Part shown: piece after piece, positions 27,283-36,633 of the stretch
How positions within the stretch are numbered: position 1 is the stretch's first letter
How the letters are laid out: each line of letters begins with the position of its first letter
Assembly: GCA_022447545.1 (NCBI GenBank)
Contig: JAKVBI010000001.1
Location: forward strand, 284,640-348,639
DNA from: Myxococcota bacterium
GTDB lineage: Bacteria > Myxococcota_A > UBA9160 > SMWR01
Length of the DNA: 64,000 nt
Direction: 5' to 3'
Program-made: the position numbers and the translations under genes
The notes under the pieces: generated by a model
Database searches by the model: none
Told to the model about the DNA's origin: nothing
The model's input: the letters and a program-made list of their open reading frames with translations, nothing else

Positions 27283-27330
27283 CTGTTGTACAATGAAGCT
27301 GGAGGGGGATTTCAGGAGAGGAACCAGAGC

Positions 27331-28527
27331 ATGCGAATCAACATCAGCGATCCGCAGTTGTTCGTCGACGACCCCTACCCCTCGTACACGTGGTTGCGCG
27401 AAAACGCCCCTCTGTACCGCGATGAAGACACGGGAGTCTGGGTCGTGTCGCGCCACGAGGACGTCGTGCAGGTCTCCAAGGACTCCGAAACCTGGAGTGC
27501 TTTGCCGAGTGTCCTCGCCGATGCCGACCACCCCATCTCGATCATCTGCATGGACAATCCCCGCCACCAACGGCTGCGGAATCTGGTCAACCGCGGATTC
27601 ACGCCCCGAATGGTGGCTCGTCTCGAACCCCGCGTTCGCGAGTTGATGAAGACATGTCTCGAGAGAATTCCCCAAGAAGGCAGCTTCGATCTGGTTACCT
27701 CGATCTCGGTCCCCATTCCGCTCTACATCATCGCCGAGATGATCGGCATTCCCGAGCGGGACTTCGAGCGCTTCCACACCTGGTCCGACGACCTGATCGG
27801 GGTTGCGGGCGGCTTCAACGATCCCAGTGTCGTGGCGCGAGCCAGCAAGGCCTACGTCGAATACGGCAACTACCTAAAGAGCATTTTCGAAGATCGCCGC
27901 GCGAACCCCCAGGCCGACCTGGTCAGCATCCTGGTCACCGCTCAAGACGATGGGGATCTGTCCTCCGAGCAGGAAGCCATGGGCAACGACGAGTTGCTGA
28001 TGTTCATGACCCTGCTGCTGGTGGCCGGCAACGAGACGACGCGTAACGCCATTTCAGGCGGAATGGAGGCGCTCCTGCGGAACCCGGACCAGCGAGATCT
28101 CCTGTTGGCACACCCGCAATACCTGGAGCCCGCAGTAGAGGAGATCCTTCGCTTCGTGTCTCCCGTGATCTGTTTCCGACGCAATGCCACCCGCGATACC
28201 GAATTGTGCGGTCAGCGGATCTCCAAGGGCGAGAAGGTCGTGATGCTCTATCAGAGTGCCAATCGCGACCCCCGGGTGTTCGATCACCCGGAGCGTTTCG
28301 ACATCACCCGCCAACCCAACCCCCACGTGGCCTTCGGAGTCGGCAACCACTTCTGCCTCGGTGCGAATCTGGCCCGCATGGAGATCCGCGTGGTGCTCGA
28401 AGAGCTGATGACGCGTTTCCCCGATCTGGCCTTGGCACCGGGCCGTGAGCCCGAGCGCATGGCCTCGACGCTTGTGCGGGGCATCCGCAGCATGCGCGTG
28501 GGCTCCAGCCGCCGCGTCGCTGCTTGA
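27331..28527 (+). CDS. Cytochrome P450
   Basis: 398 residues, a soluble bacterial class I P450. The I-helix has [11 protein letters not shown] (229-239), the K-helix E271-x-x-R274, and the haem loop [10 protein letters not shown] with cysteine C342. The I-helix [14 protein letters not shown] is typical of the steroid and long-chain oxidising P450s (CYP125/142/124-like), but the family cannot be fixed by eye. The start is ATG 27331; the frame is open to 27241, but that stretch contains the palindromic operator candidate. No ferredoxin or reductase gene is adjacent, so redox partners are elsewhere. Expression is probably set by the palindrome at 27261-27282. Confidence 0.95.
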   Translation: MRINISDPQLFVDDPYPSYTWLRENAPLYRDEDTGVWVVSRHEDVVQVSKDSETWSALPSVLADADHPISIICMDNPRHQRLRNLVNRGFTPRMVARLEPRVRELMKTCLERIPQEGSFDLVTSISVPIPLYIIAEMIGIPERDFERFHTWSDDLIGVAGGFNDPSVVARASKAYVEYGNYLKSIFEDRRANPQADLVSILVTAQDDGDLSSEQEAMGNDELLMFMTLLLVAGNETTRNAISGGMEALLRNPDQRDLLLAHPQYLEPAVEEILRFVSPVICFRRNATRDTELCGQRISKGEKVVMLYQSANRDPRVFDHPERFDITRQPNPHVAFGVGNHFCLGANLARMEIRVVLEELMTRFPDLALAPGREPERMASTLVRGIRSMRVGSSRRVAA

Positions 28528-28688
28528 CTCGTCCCCAAGACCCGCCAACCCACCGCCCCATTTGCCGGGACAGCCCGAGCATCGGGTGGGACCCGGCACC
28601 CTGGTAACATTGCAGTGGGACAAGTGCCGGCAGCTCGCCGGTGCGCGCGCTCGGGGATGAAGCGCATCGCCCCACACGAGGTGCAGGG

Positions 28689-29771
28689 TTGGACGAAGTC
28701 AGTCACGAGAACGCGATCCTCGTTCTCCTTGCGCTGCTCCCGCTGGTCTTCGCTGCCCTGCTGATCCTGTTGGTGCGAAGGAATCACCGACCCGCAGAGG
28801 ATCCCTCCTCGCCTCTCGTCGTACTAGGTGCAAACGCCCTGGGGGCAGCACTGTGTGTGGCGCTTCTGGCCCTCGGGGGTGAGATCTATTTCCGATTCTT
28901 CTACGACACCACCGATGCCTTCGGTGTGACCAAGACGACACGGAAATGGCTGGCCAACCACTACGCCATCAACGCCGCGGGAATGCGTGATGACCTGCCT
29001 GTATATCCGGCGAGCACCTCACCCGGACGGGCACGGATCACCTTTCTGGGCGACTCCTTTACTGCAGGCTACGGAATTCCCGACGTCAACGAGCGCTTCG
29101 CAAATCTCGTTCGTGCACAGCGCCCCGACTGGGAGATTCACGTTCTGGCAGACAACGGCTGGAACTCCGGTGCGCAGATCGAAGTCATGGCCTCCCATCC
29201 GGAATACGAGGCCGACCGGGTGGTGCTCGTCTACGGACTGAACGACATCTCCGACATCGACCCACGCTGGCAGGAACTCCGAGATTTCCTTCATGAAGAG
29301 GGCAAGCCGAGCCATTACCTGAGCCAGCACAGCTATCTGTTCAACTGGCTCCACTACCGATGGCTCACCTGGAACAATGAAACCCTTTCGCGGTATTTCG
29401 ACTACCAACTCGATGCCTATCAGGGGCCACTCTGGAAGAGCCAGCGCCAACGCCTGAGCGAACTGAACGACATCGTGAAGGAGCGCGGTGGCAGCTTGTA
29501 TGTCGTTACGTTTCCCTTCGTCCACGCCCTCGGAACCGACTACCGATACCGTCGAATCCACGAGCAACTGAACCGCTTCTGGCAACGAAAGAACGTGCCC
29601 CACCTGGATCTACTCACCACCTTCGAGGGCATGCAGGCCGACGACCTCGTGGTCAACGCTTACGACTCACACCCGAACGAACTCGCACATCGCATGGCGT
29701 CGGACTCCATCCTGCCATTCCTCGAAGAACAGATCGGCGGATACGCTTCGGGTAACACGGAGGCGCCTTGA
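28689..29771 (+). CDS. Membrane-anchored SGNH/GDSL hydrolase-type protein, copy 1
   Basis: 360 residues from TTG 28689, chosen because GAGG lies 7 bases upstream (the frame is open to 28641). Two hydrophobic helices (about 9-29 and 46-64) anchor it. The catalytic blocks are [11 protein letters not shown] with S123, VYGLNDISD with the block III Gly/Asn, and [10 protein letters not shown] near the end with the Asp-x-x-His pair. All triad positions are filled. Such proteins are esterases or O-acyl transferases acting on envelope polysaccharides. It is followed by a second SGNH gene with overlapping stop and start (TTGA). Confidence 0.82.
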   Translation: MDEVSHENAILVLLALLPLVFAALLILLVRRNHRPAEDPSSPLVVLGANALGAALCVALLALGGEIYFRFFYDTTDAFGVTKTTRKWLANHYAINAAGMRDDLPVYPASTSPGRARITFLGDSFTAGYGIPDVNERFANLVRAQRPDWEIHVLADNGWNSGAQIEVMASHPEYEADRVVLVYGLNDISDIDPRWQELRDFLHEEGKPSHYLSQHSYLFNWLHYRWLTWNNETLSRYFDYQLDAYQGPLWKSQRQRLSELNDIVKERGGSLYVVTFPFVHALGTDYRYRRIHEQLNRFWQRKNVPHLDLLTTFEGMQADDLVVNAYDSHPNELAHRMASDSILPFLEEQIGGYASGNTEAP

Positions 29772-30844
29772 ACCAACCCGCCCTTTGGGCCATCACCCTG
29801 GCGCTCGCGCTGATGGGAATCGCCGGCTTGCTCTTCGGGGTGGGAAACCATCTGGGCGGGATCTACACCAGCAAGGGCCGTCAGACTTCAGGCGACCCCC
29901 TGGTGGTCGCCGATGCAATCCTCGGCTTTAAACGGCCCTCGAACGCCACCACGCACATTTCAGATGACAGTGCGGAGCTCAGTTACACGATTTTTACCGA
30001 CGATCGAGGATTGCGAGTCAACCGTCCAGGCGCGCCACACCAAGAATCCACAGATCTGCTGACCCTCGGCGGTTCTTTCTCGGCCGGCCATGGCCTGGCC
30101 AACGAGCAGACCTACACCGCTCTACTAGGCGATCGCCTGGACCTGACCACCGCCAACGCCGCCCTGTCGAGCTACGGGACCGTCGCCTCTTTGCGGAGCC
30201 TCGTCCGGCACTCGGAGTTAAAACCGGACCTCGTCATCTATGCCTTCATCGACGGCCATCTGAGGCGCAACCTCGACCCCTGCGCTCCCAGCTTTCAGCC
30301 CACCTGTGTCCCCGTTCCCCACCTGGAGATCGACGAGGATGGCGCCATCGACATCGCAGACCCCGACGCAGCTGTGAGTGCTATCGCGTTCGAATACGCG
30401 GAACGTCTGCGGAACCTGCGCCAGCAACCCTCACTGCTGGATCGTGTCGCCCTGGGTCTGGATGCCCTGAAACATCGCACGAGACGAAGCCTGCAGGGCC
30501 GGGACGCGAGGCAGGAGGATCCGAACCTGCGATACCGAGCCTTTGTCGACGTCTTGGCTCGGATGAAGAACCGCACCGACCGTCTGAACAGTCGACTGAT
30601 CGTGGTCGCACTCCCCGCCATGGAAAATCCCAGCGTCAATCACCTGGGCCAAAGGATCCACGAACACCTGGATGGATGGATCGACGTGATCGACTTCGCG
30701 GCTTGGATCCGTGCCCGCGAGGCAGCTGGAATCTCCACTCCGCCGCTGATCCTCGACCCCAAGGACCGACACCCCAATGCCCTTGCCCACGAACTGATCG
30801 CCGAGGCCATCACCGAGCGGATCCTGAAACGCGAAACGCCCTGA
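29768..30844 (+). CDS. Membrane-anchored SGNH hydrolase-type protein, copy 2
   Basis: 358 residues with a single N-terminal membrane helix (6-26). Block I reads LGGSFSAGHG, that is GGS rather than GDS, while the serine is retained. The end has DPKDRHPNALAHEL with the Asp and His. The middle has long charged insertions and a Cys pair (PCAPSFQPTC). TTG start at 29768, overlapping the upstream stop. It is only distantly similar to copy 1. Likely role: deacylation or acyl transfer on an exported glycan or lipid, by family and by co-expression. Confidence 0.75.
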   Translation: MNQPALWAITLALALMGIAGLLFGVGNHLGGIYTSKGRQTSGDPLVVADAILGFKRPSNATTHISDDSAELSYTIFTDDRGLRVNRPGAPHQESTDLLTLGGSFSAGHGLANEQTYTALLGDRLDLTTANAALSSYGTVASLRSLVRHSELKPDLVIYAFIDGHLRRNLDPCAPSFQPTCVPVPHLEIDEDGAIDIADPDAAVSAIAFEYAERLRNLRQQPSLLDRVALGLDALKHRTRRSLQGRDARQEDPNLRYRAFVDVLARMKNRTDRLNSRLIVVALPAMENPSVNHLGQRIHEHLDGWIDVIDFAAWIRAREAAGISTPPLILDPKDRHPNALAHELIAEAITERILKRETP

Positions 30845-30846
30845 AA

Positions 30847-30900
30847 AGGCGCGCCGCGAGAGGCGCGCCCGGGCCACGGATTCGGTGATCCGGGCCCATC
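30847..30900 (+). terminator. Two GC-rich hairpins after the SGNH pair, possible terminator
   Basis: The first hairpin pairs GGCGCGCC at 30847-30854 with GGCGCGCC at 30861-30868 around a 6-base loop. The second pairs GGGCC...GGAT with ATCC...GGCCC in about 30870-30897. There is no T run afterwards, so Rho-independent termination is only possible. They separate the SGNH genes from aroC. Confidence 0.4.
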
Positions 30901-30933
30901 CCTGCTCTGCTCGACATCGAACGGAGGCGCTCT

Positions 30934-32043
30934 ATGCTTTCGGCGATGTCCAGCCAACGCGGCAAATTCTTTCAGGTCACGACCTTCGGTGAGAGCCACG
31001 GGGGCGGTGTGGGTGTGGTGGTGGATGGCTGTCCCCCGCGGCTCGCCATCGAACCGGACCGCATCCAGTTCGATTTGGACCGCCGAAGGCCTGGCCAGAG
31101 CCGATTGACGACCCCCCGCCAGGAGGCCGACCGGGTCGAGATCCTCTCGGGCGTGTTCGAAGGCCATTCTCTGGGGACTCCCATCGCGATGCTGGTGCGC
31201 AACAAAGACGCCCGACCCCAGGCCTACGAGGACATGAAAGACCTATACCGCCCATCCCATGCGGATTACACCACCGAGGCCAAATATGGGATCCGCAATT
31301 GGCAGGGGGGTGGGCGCGCCAGCGCGCGCGAGACCATCGGGCGAGTTGCCGCGGGCGCCATCGCGCGGCAACTCCTGGCCGAAGTCGCTGGCATCGAGGT
31401 GCTCGCATGGGTGCAGCGCGTCCAGCAGATCGAGGCCAAGGTCGACATCGATACCGTCGGGCTCGAGGCCGTCGAGTCGAACCCGGTGCGTTGCCCCGAC
31501 GCCGCAGCCGCCGCTGAGATGGAAGAACACATCGACGCTGCTCGACGCCGCGGTGATTCTCTGGGCGGCGTGGTGGAATGTGTGGCACGAAATATCCCTG
31601 CAGGCCTGGGCGAGCCGATCTTCGACAAACTCGAAGCAGACCTCGCCGGTGCCCTGATGTCACTTCCCGCATCCAAGGGCTTTGAGATCGGTAGCGGCTT
31701 CGCAGGCACCCTACTCACGGGCATCGAACACAATGACCCCTTCGTGGTGGGAGAGGACGGCAGGCCTCACACCTCGTCGAATCGCTCGGGCGGCATCCAG
31801 GGGGGCATCAGCAATGGCGAGCCGATCGTCCTGCGTGTGGCCTTCAAACCCACTGCGACCGTCTCTCTGCCCCAGCAAACCGTGACCCGCGACCTCGAAG
31901 CGACCACCCTCGAAGCCCAGGGCCGTCATGACCCGTGCGTGCTGCCGCGCGCCGTCCCCATGGTCGAGGCCATGGTCTGCCTGGTGCTCGCCGACCACCT
32001 GCTGCGCCAGCGCGGCGTCGACGTTCTCCCACCGCTGACCTGA
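30934..32043 (+). CDS. aroC: Chorismate synthase
   Basis: 369 residues. It converts 5-enolpyruvylshikimate-3-phosphate to chorismate using reduced FMN, the last shikimate step. It has [14 protein letters not shown] near the start, [19 protein letters not shown] in the middle and [15 protein letters not shown], all diagnostic. The ATG at 30934 has GGAGG 6 bases upstream; a second ATG four codons later would also give a normal protein. It has its own upstream region after the hairpins and no other aromatic pathway gene nearby. Confidence 0.97.
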   Translation: MLSAMSSQRGKFFQVTTFGESHGGGVGVVVDGCPPRLAIEPDRIQFDLDRRRPGQSRLTTPRQEADRVEILSGVFEGHSLGTPIAMLVRNKDARPQAYEDMKDLYRPSHADYTTEAKYGIRNWQGGGRASARETIGRVAAGAIARQLLAEVAGIEVLAWVQRVQQIEAKVDIDTVGLEAVESNPVRCPDAAAAAEMEEHIDAARRRGDSLGGVVECVARNIPAGLGEPIFDKLEADLAGALMSLPASKGFEIGSGFAGTLLTGIEHNDPFVVGEDGRPHTSSNRSGGIQGGISNGEPIVLRVAFKPTATVSLPQQTVTRDLEATTLEAQGRHDPCVLPRAVPMVEAMVCLVLADHLLRQRGVDVLPPLT

Positions 32044-32085
32044 TACAGACCGGAACTGGCTTGCCTTCGGGTGAATCCCCCGAAA

Positions 32086-32880
32086 TCAGGCCACCCGCCC
32101 AGTTACGCCCAGCCACAGGTTGTCGATGTAGCTGAAGCTCGGATCCTCGAACAGATCGAGCAAGCGTTGGAACGATTCCGTCGTGTAGTTGCCACTCCCA
32201 ACCGCCATGTCCCGCACGTTCTCCATGGTGAATTTTCGATAGCGGGCGCGAAACGATCCGCCCTCGACGATGGCGGAGATGCCCTCACAGGTGAGGTCCG
32301 TGAGGCCCGCTGCGCGTAGACTTCGGTAGGCGTGACGACCCGCATCGACGTCCATCCGCCGACCGTCGCGAAGCCCCTCGAGATAGTGGAGAAAGATCTC
32401 AGTGCCCGGGTGCGAGGGATCACAGGGTTCCATACACCCACCGTAATCGGGTTCTTCCACGAACACCCATCCCCCCGAACGCGCGGAGGCTACGAGGTTC
32501 TCGGCAGCCCCATCAAAGTCGGTCACATGGGCCAAGACGGCTCGGCAATGGACCAGGTCGAACCCCCTGGGTTCGACAGGGCCTTTCGTGATGTCGTGGC
32601 GGATTACCTCGACCTGGGCGAGATCCAGATTCTGCAGAAAACGCGGGTCGCGGTCGGCAGCCACGACGTGACCCCGTGCCCCCACCCGCGCTGCCAGGGA
32701 ACGCGTCACCGAGCCGCCCCCAGCACCGACTTCCAGACACCGCCAGCCCTCGGCCACCTCGAGGGCGTCCAAGCGGCGTTCCGTCGCGGGATCGTTGATC
32801 GCTTCCAACATACGAAGCCGCGCCAGTTCGGCATCTCCGTCGATCTGGGCCATCGCGTAACGGTCTTCCGGTTCGGTCAC
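32086..32880 (-). CDS. Class I SAM-dependent methyltransferase
   Basis: 264 residues. Motif I is CLEVGAGGGSVTRSLA, with the acidic residue at the end of strand 2 in VVAADRDP and motif post-II in DLVHCRAVLAHV. The C-terminal cap region has no recognisable substrate motif. The GTG start at 32880 has GGAGG upstream and lies 59 bases from the divergent VOC gene. Relatives act on small molecules, so the target is unknown. Confidence 0.82.
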   Translation of the reverse strand: MTEPEDRYAMAQIDGDAELARLRMLEAINDPATERRLDALEVAEGWRCLEVGAGGGSVTRSLAARVGARGHVVAADRDPRFLQNLDLAQVEVIRHDITKGPVEPRGFDLVHCRAVLAHVTDFDGAAENLVASARSGGWVFVEEPDYGGCMEPCDPSHPGTEIFLHYLEGLRDGRRMDVDAGRHAYRSLRAAGLTDLTCEGISAIVEGGSFRARYRKFTMENVRDMAVGSGNYTTESFQRLLDLFEDPSFSYIDNLWLGVTGRVA

Positions 32881-32939
32881 GAGCGACCTCCTCCAGGTTT
32901 GAGCGGACTCAAGGTGCGGTCCGTGTCATTCTCTACCAC

Positions 32940-33809
32940 GTGATCCAAAGCCTCGACCACGTCCTCATCGCCACCTCGAACCTCGATGCCGCCACCTCGT
33001 CCTACGCGCGCCTGCTGGGCCGGACCCCTTCCTGGCGAGGTGAGCACCCAGCCGCGGGCACGGCAAACAGCCTGTTCCGACTGGACAACACCTATCTCGA
33101 ACTGCTGGCCCCAGCGGGCGACGGCGAGTTGGGACAGCAGCTCACGAGTTGGCTGGAAGCCCGTGGCGAGGGGCCCCTGGGACTGGCCTTCGGAACCGAT
33201 GACATCGAGGCATGCCATACGGCCCTTACCGACCGCGGACTCGAACCAGCACCGACCGAGGCCGGCCTGGGCCGGGATGTGGAATCCGGCGCGTACCGAC
33301 GTTGGCAACGCGTCAGTCTGCCCCTCTCGACCACCCGCGGCGTATTGATGTTTGCCATCGAGCACACCACTCCCGCTGAGATCCTGCCTTTGGCACCGGC
33401 CATGGAGGAAGCCAATGCGACCCTCCACGCCCTCGATCACGCCGTCATCATGACCCCCGACGCCGACGCCGCCAAAGCGCTCTATGGCGACGGACTCGGC
33501 CTGCGCCTCGCCTTGGACAAGGAATTTCCCCAGTGGGGTGCCCGGCAGTTGTTCTTTCGGGTCGGTGGCGTCACCGTCGAATTGGGCGCACGGCTATCGG
33601 ACCCGGACCCCGGGCAAGACACGGCGAGTGATCGATTGTGGGGCCTCGCCTACCAGACACGCGACATCGAAGCGACAGCCGCGCGCCTGGAGCGGATGGG
33701 GTTCGACGCCTCGGAAATCCGAGACGGCCGCAAGCCGGGCACACGTGTACTCAGCGTACGAGACGGGACCTGCGGCGTGCCTACCCTCGTTCTCGAGCAC
33801 GACGCCTAA
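32940..33809 (+). CDS. Two-domain VOC (glyoxalase/dioxygenase fold) protein
   Basis: 289 residues with two VOC-like units. The first, from LDHVLIATSNLDAATSSYARLLG (about 5-28), belongs to the glyoxalase-like_3 style, and the second starts at LDHAVIMTPDADAAKALYGDGLG (about 163-186). Each has the characteristic His on the first strand, and Glu appears in TYLELLAP and VTVELGAR. Members include glyoxalases, dioxygenases and epimerases; metal ligands look intact, but the reaction is unknown. GTG start at 32940. Confidence 0.82.
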   Translation: MIQSLDHVLIATSNLDAATSSYARLLGRTPSWRGEHPAAGTANSLFRLDNTYLELLAPAGDGELGQQLTSWLEARGEGPLGLAFGTDDIEACHTALTDRGLEPAPTEAGLGRDVESGAYRRWQRVSLPLSTTRGVLMFAIEHTTPAEILPLAPAMEEANATLHALDHAVIMTPDADAAKALYGDGLGLRLALDKEFPQWGARQLFFRVGGVTVELGARLSDPDPGQDTASDRLWGLAYQTRDIEATAARLERMGFDASEIRDGRKPGTRVLSVRDGTCGVPTLVLEHDA

Positions 33810-33824
33810 GGGACCCATCCGCGT

Positions 33825-34205
33825 TCACGCGAGCAGTACGAAGCCCGCCACGGCAGCCAGAGCCGCCACCAACACCGCCAGGGTGGCGAGCAGGGCATGA
33901 GCCTCGAAGGCACGGCTGGCTCCGTGCTCGAGCTTCCAACCAATGGCTGCCACCGCTACGAAGAGACCTGTGCACAAGAGACCGAGCAGACCGTGAAACG
34001 TGTCAAAGGGGCCTATGCCACGAAGCCAGACCGCAGAGATCGGCCCCGCCACGAACCCCACGACCAACAGCAACACCGTGGGTTTCGCCAGCCGAAGATG
34101 ACGGGTACGCATCGGGGGGGTCCGTCGTCCGCCCGCTCGGCGAGCCCGCCTCAGGGCGTTGCCAGTCCGCAGGGAAACACCGGCAAGCGCCAGGGTCACC
34201 AGCAT
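33825..34205 (-). CDS. Small membrane protein, DUF4079-like (start unclear)
   Basis: 126 residues if started at ATG 34205, with about four helices (first ones near 1-12 and 40-60). Conserved-looking histidines occur in DTFHGLLGLL, WKLEHG and FEAHALLATL, an arrangement seen in DUF4079-type cytochrome b561-like proteins. The ATG start would cut into the first helix and lose YAHPLW. The frame stays open upstream to the TAG stop of the CinA-like gene at 34266-34268. Initiation could therefore be at a CTG (34263-34265), or the two reading frames may be joined. It is convergent with the VOC gene. Confidence 0.55.
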   Translation of the reverse strand: MLVTLALAGVSLRTGNALRRARRAGGRRTPPMRTRHLRLAKPTVLLLVVGFVAGPISAVWLRGIGPFDTFHGLLGLLCTGLFVAVAAIGWKLEHGASRAFEAHALLATLAVLVAALAAVAGFVLLA

Positions 34206-34265
34206 CCACAGCGGGTGCGCGTAGGAGAGCCATCGCGCAGTGGGATCGTTGGCCGCCGGGTCCAG

Positions 34266-34991
34266 CTATTCCACCTTGTGGATGCAATCGCTCGACAGGC
34301 GATCGAGCAGGGATGCCAGGGCACGCTGTAGATAATCCGCGTCGCGCGATTCCAGAGTCAGGAGAACCCGGAACGCCGTCTCGCCGATCTTGGGATAGGA
34401 GCCCAGCAGCAGGTCCGGAAACTCGTCGAGTAGTGCATTGAGATCCGTGACGATCTCGCTCTCTGAAAGCGTGACGAAGACCCGACGAACCTCGAAGGGA
34501 ATCCCTCGGAAACGCTCCCTGGACGACGTGAATTTCTTGCGAAGCAGTTCGGGGATGCCCGGAAAGACGTAGACATTTTCGATCACCACCAGCGGGAACC
34601 ACAGATCCCCAGCATCGAGCAGAGACGCACCCTGGGGAATCATCGCCATCTTCATGGCGCTCTCGTTGGGCTCCTCTTTGGATGCCCGTCGCAGTCGAGC
34701 CGCAATCGATTCGTTCAGCTCGATGGAACGGCCAAATGCCTGAGCGATGCCCTCGAAGGTCACATCGTCGTGGGTGGGACCGATCCCACCCGATGTGAGC
34801 ACATAGTCATACGCGTTGCTCATGGCGAGAACTTCGCGAGCGATCAGGTCAACATCATCGGAAATCGTCAGAATCCGCTCGACATCCACACCCAACTCGC
34901 GCATTTCCCGGCACAGGAAAGGCGAATTCTCGTCGACCACCTTCCCTGAGAGAATCTCGTTTCCAATGATCAGCAGCCCGGCCGTCGACAT
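34266..34991 (-). CDS. CinA-like molybdopterin-binding domain protein (MoCF_biosynth)
   Basis: 241 residues. It consists only of the MoaB/MogA-type domain, with LLIIGNEILSGKVVDENSP, LTSGGIGPTHDDVTFEG and VVIENVYVFPGIPELLRKKF. Full CinA also carries a C-terminal NMN amidohydrolase (PncC) domain, which is absent. Related eukaryotic and bacterial proteins include FAD synthase-like and competence/damage-induced proteins; the function is not certain. The start is ATG 34991 rather than the open frame to 35063. Its TAG stop is in frame with the following membrane protein. Confidence 0.85.
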   Translation of the reverse strand: MSTAGLLIIGNEILSGKVVDENSPFLCREMRELGVDVERILTISDDVDLIAREVLAMSNAYDYVLTSGGIGPTHDDVTFEGIAQAFGRSIELNESIAARLRRASKEEPNESAMKMAMIPQGASLLDAGDLWFPLVVIENVYVFPGIPELLRKKFTSSRERFRGIPFEVRRVFVTLSESEIVTDLNALLDEFPDLLLGSYPKIGETAFRVLLTLESRDADYLQRALASLLDRLSSDCIHKVE

Positions 34992-35071
34992 GCGGGAAGG
35001 GTATCGGAGCCAAGGTCGAGAATCCAAGCAATGAATTGGGTGGTGGGAGCCGAGTCGGTACAATCGCCGCC

Positions 35072-36259
35072 ATGAGTAACGGAAAGCGGAGCGACGGCGG
35101 GCCCGACCACTTCGAAACCCGTGCCATCCACGTCGGCCAGAGCGCCGATCCGGCCACGGGATCGACGATCGTTCCGGTATACCAGACCACCACCTTCACT
35201 CAGGACTCCGTCGGGAAACACCGAGGCTACGAATACTCGCGCAGCAGCAACCCCACACGGGTGGCACTGGAAGACGCCCTTGCAGCCCTGGAGGGAGGGC
35301 GCCACGGCTTTGCGTATGCGTCGGGCATGGCCGCCGTGAATGGCGCCATGCAGTTGGTCTCGGGTGGCGACCACGTGGTGGTCGCCGATGACCTCTATGG
35401 CGGGACCTACCGATTGTTCGACCGGGTTCTGCCCCGCTACGGCGTGGAGTTCAGCTTCGTGGACGCCACACGCCCTGAAGAAGTCCGGAAAGCCATGCGC
35501 GACACGACGCGAATGGTGTGGATCGAGAGTCCCACCAACCCCATGTTGCGGTTGGTGGACGTGGCGGCTTGTGCGGAGATCGCTCGCGCACACGATGCCC
35601 GCCTGGTGGTCGACAACACCTTCGCGACCCCCTACCTCCAGAACCCCCTGGCGCTCGGTGCGCATGTGGTGGTCCACAGCACCACCAAGTACGTGGGGGG
35701 GCACTCGGATGTCATCGGCGGTGCCGTCATCGTCGACGACGACGAATCCGCCGAGCACCTGCAGTTCACTCGAAATGCCACCGGTGGTGTCCCGGGTCCC
35801 TGGGACTCCTGGCTCACCTTGCGCGGCCTCAGAACGCTCTCACTGCGTATGCGGGAGCACCAGGCCAACGCCGAGAAGGTCGCCGACTTCTGTGGATCGC
35901 GCGACGAGATCGCTGCGGTCCACTACCCCGGCCTTCCCGACCACCCCGGCCACGACCTGGCCTCTCGCCAGATGCGAGGTTTCGGTGGCATGGTGACCGT
36001 GGATCTGGCGGGCGACACGAACCTGGCTCTGCGTTTCTGTGAATCGACCCGGCTCTTCTCTCTGGCCGAGAGTCTGGGGGGGGTGGAGTCGCTGATCGGG
36101 TACCCCTGGACCATGAGCCACGGCGCCTTCTCGCCCGAGTCCAAACGAGCCAAAGGCATCACCGAGGCCACGGTGAGGTTGTCGGTGGGAATCGAGCACG
36201 CGGAGGATTTGTGCGACGACATCGCCCAGGCACTGGACCGCGCCGTGGCCGCGAAGTGA
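35072..36259 (+). CDS. Cystathionine gamma-synthase/lyase-type PLP enzyme
   Basis: 395 residues of the Cys/Met metabolism PLP family. It has the Y-x-R segment EYSRSSNPTR, ASGMAAVNGAM, PLP aspartate D181 (VVDNTFATPYLQNP), and Schiff-base lysine K206 (HSTTKYVGGHSDV). The C-terminal SLGGVESLIGYP and HGAFSPESK are typical of cystathionine beta/gamma-lyases and gamma-synthase, and direction cannot be settled by sequence. ATG 35072 is the likely start. The stop overlaps the start of the CbiX-like gene (GTGA), so both are co-expressed. Confidence 0.92.
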   Translation: MSNGKRSDGGPDHFETRAIHVGQSADPATGSTIVPVYQTTTFTQDSVGKHRGYEYSRSSNPTRVALEDALAALEGGRHGFAYASGMAAVNGAMQLVSGGDHVVVADDLYGGTYRLFDRVLPRYGVEFSFVDATRPEEVRKAMRDTTRMVWIESPTNPMLRLVDVAACAEIARAHDARLVVDNTFATPYLQNPLALGAHVVVHSTTKYVGGHSDVIGGAVIVDDDESAEHLQFTRNATGGVPGPWDSWLTLRGLRTLSLRMREHQANAEKVADFCGSRDEIAAVHYPGLPDHPGHDLASRQMRGFGGMVTVDLAGDTNLALRFCESTRLFSLAESLGGVESLIGYPWTMSHGAFSPESKRAKGITEATVRLSVGIEHAEDLCDDIAQALDRAVAAK

Positions 36260-36633
36260 AGCGCGCACTGTTGCTGGTCGACCACGGCAGCCGGCGGGCC
36301 GAAGCCAATGCCCTGATCGAAGAAGTCGCTCGACAGTTGCGGGATCGCAAACCGGACTGGGTGATCGAAACCGCCCACATGGAACTCGCGACACCCGACA
36401 TCGCAGAGGGCCTCGAAAGCTGTGTCCGGCAGGGCGCCAACGAGATCGTCGTCCACCCCTACTTCCTGGGCCCGGGCAATCACACTGCGCGTGACATCCC
36501 TCGCCTTGTCGAGGAAGCAATGCACCAGCATCCTGGGATCGGGTTTCGCATCACCCCCCCATTGGGCGTGCACCCGGGGATCGTGGACGTCGTGCTCGAA
36601 CGGGTGGGTGAGGACGGATCGGGCGGCCTCTAG
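36256..36633 (+). CDS. CbiX/SirB-like sirohydrochlorin chelatase, single-domain
   Basis: 125 residues from GTG 36256, overlapping the upstream stop. It has the family's catalytic histidines, H10 in LLVDHGSR and H76 in FLGPGNHTARDIP, with FGVHPGIVDVVLER near the end. At this length it is the small class II form that works as a dimer, inserting cobalt for B12 or iron for sirohaem. Coupling to a sulfur amino-acid enzyme favours the sirohaem (sulfite reductase) reading; cobalamin genes are not seen. The stop shares four bases (CTAG) with the convergent methyltransferase end. Confidence 0.85.
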   Translation: MKRALLLVDHGSRRAEANALIEEVARQLRDRKPDWVIETAHMELATPDIAEGLESCVRQGANEIVVHPYFLGPGNHTARDIPRLVEEAMHQHPGIGFRITPPLGVHPGIVDVVLERVGEDGSGGL

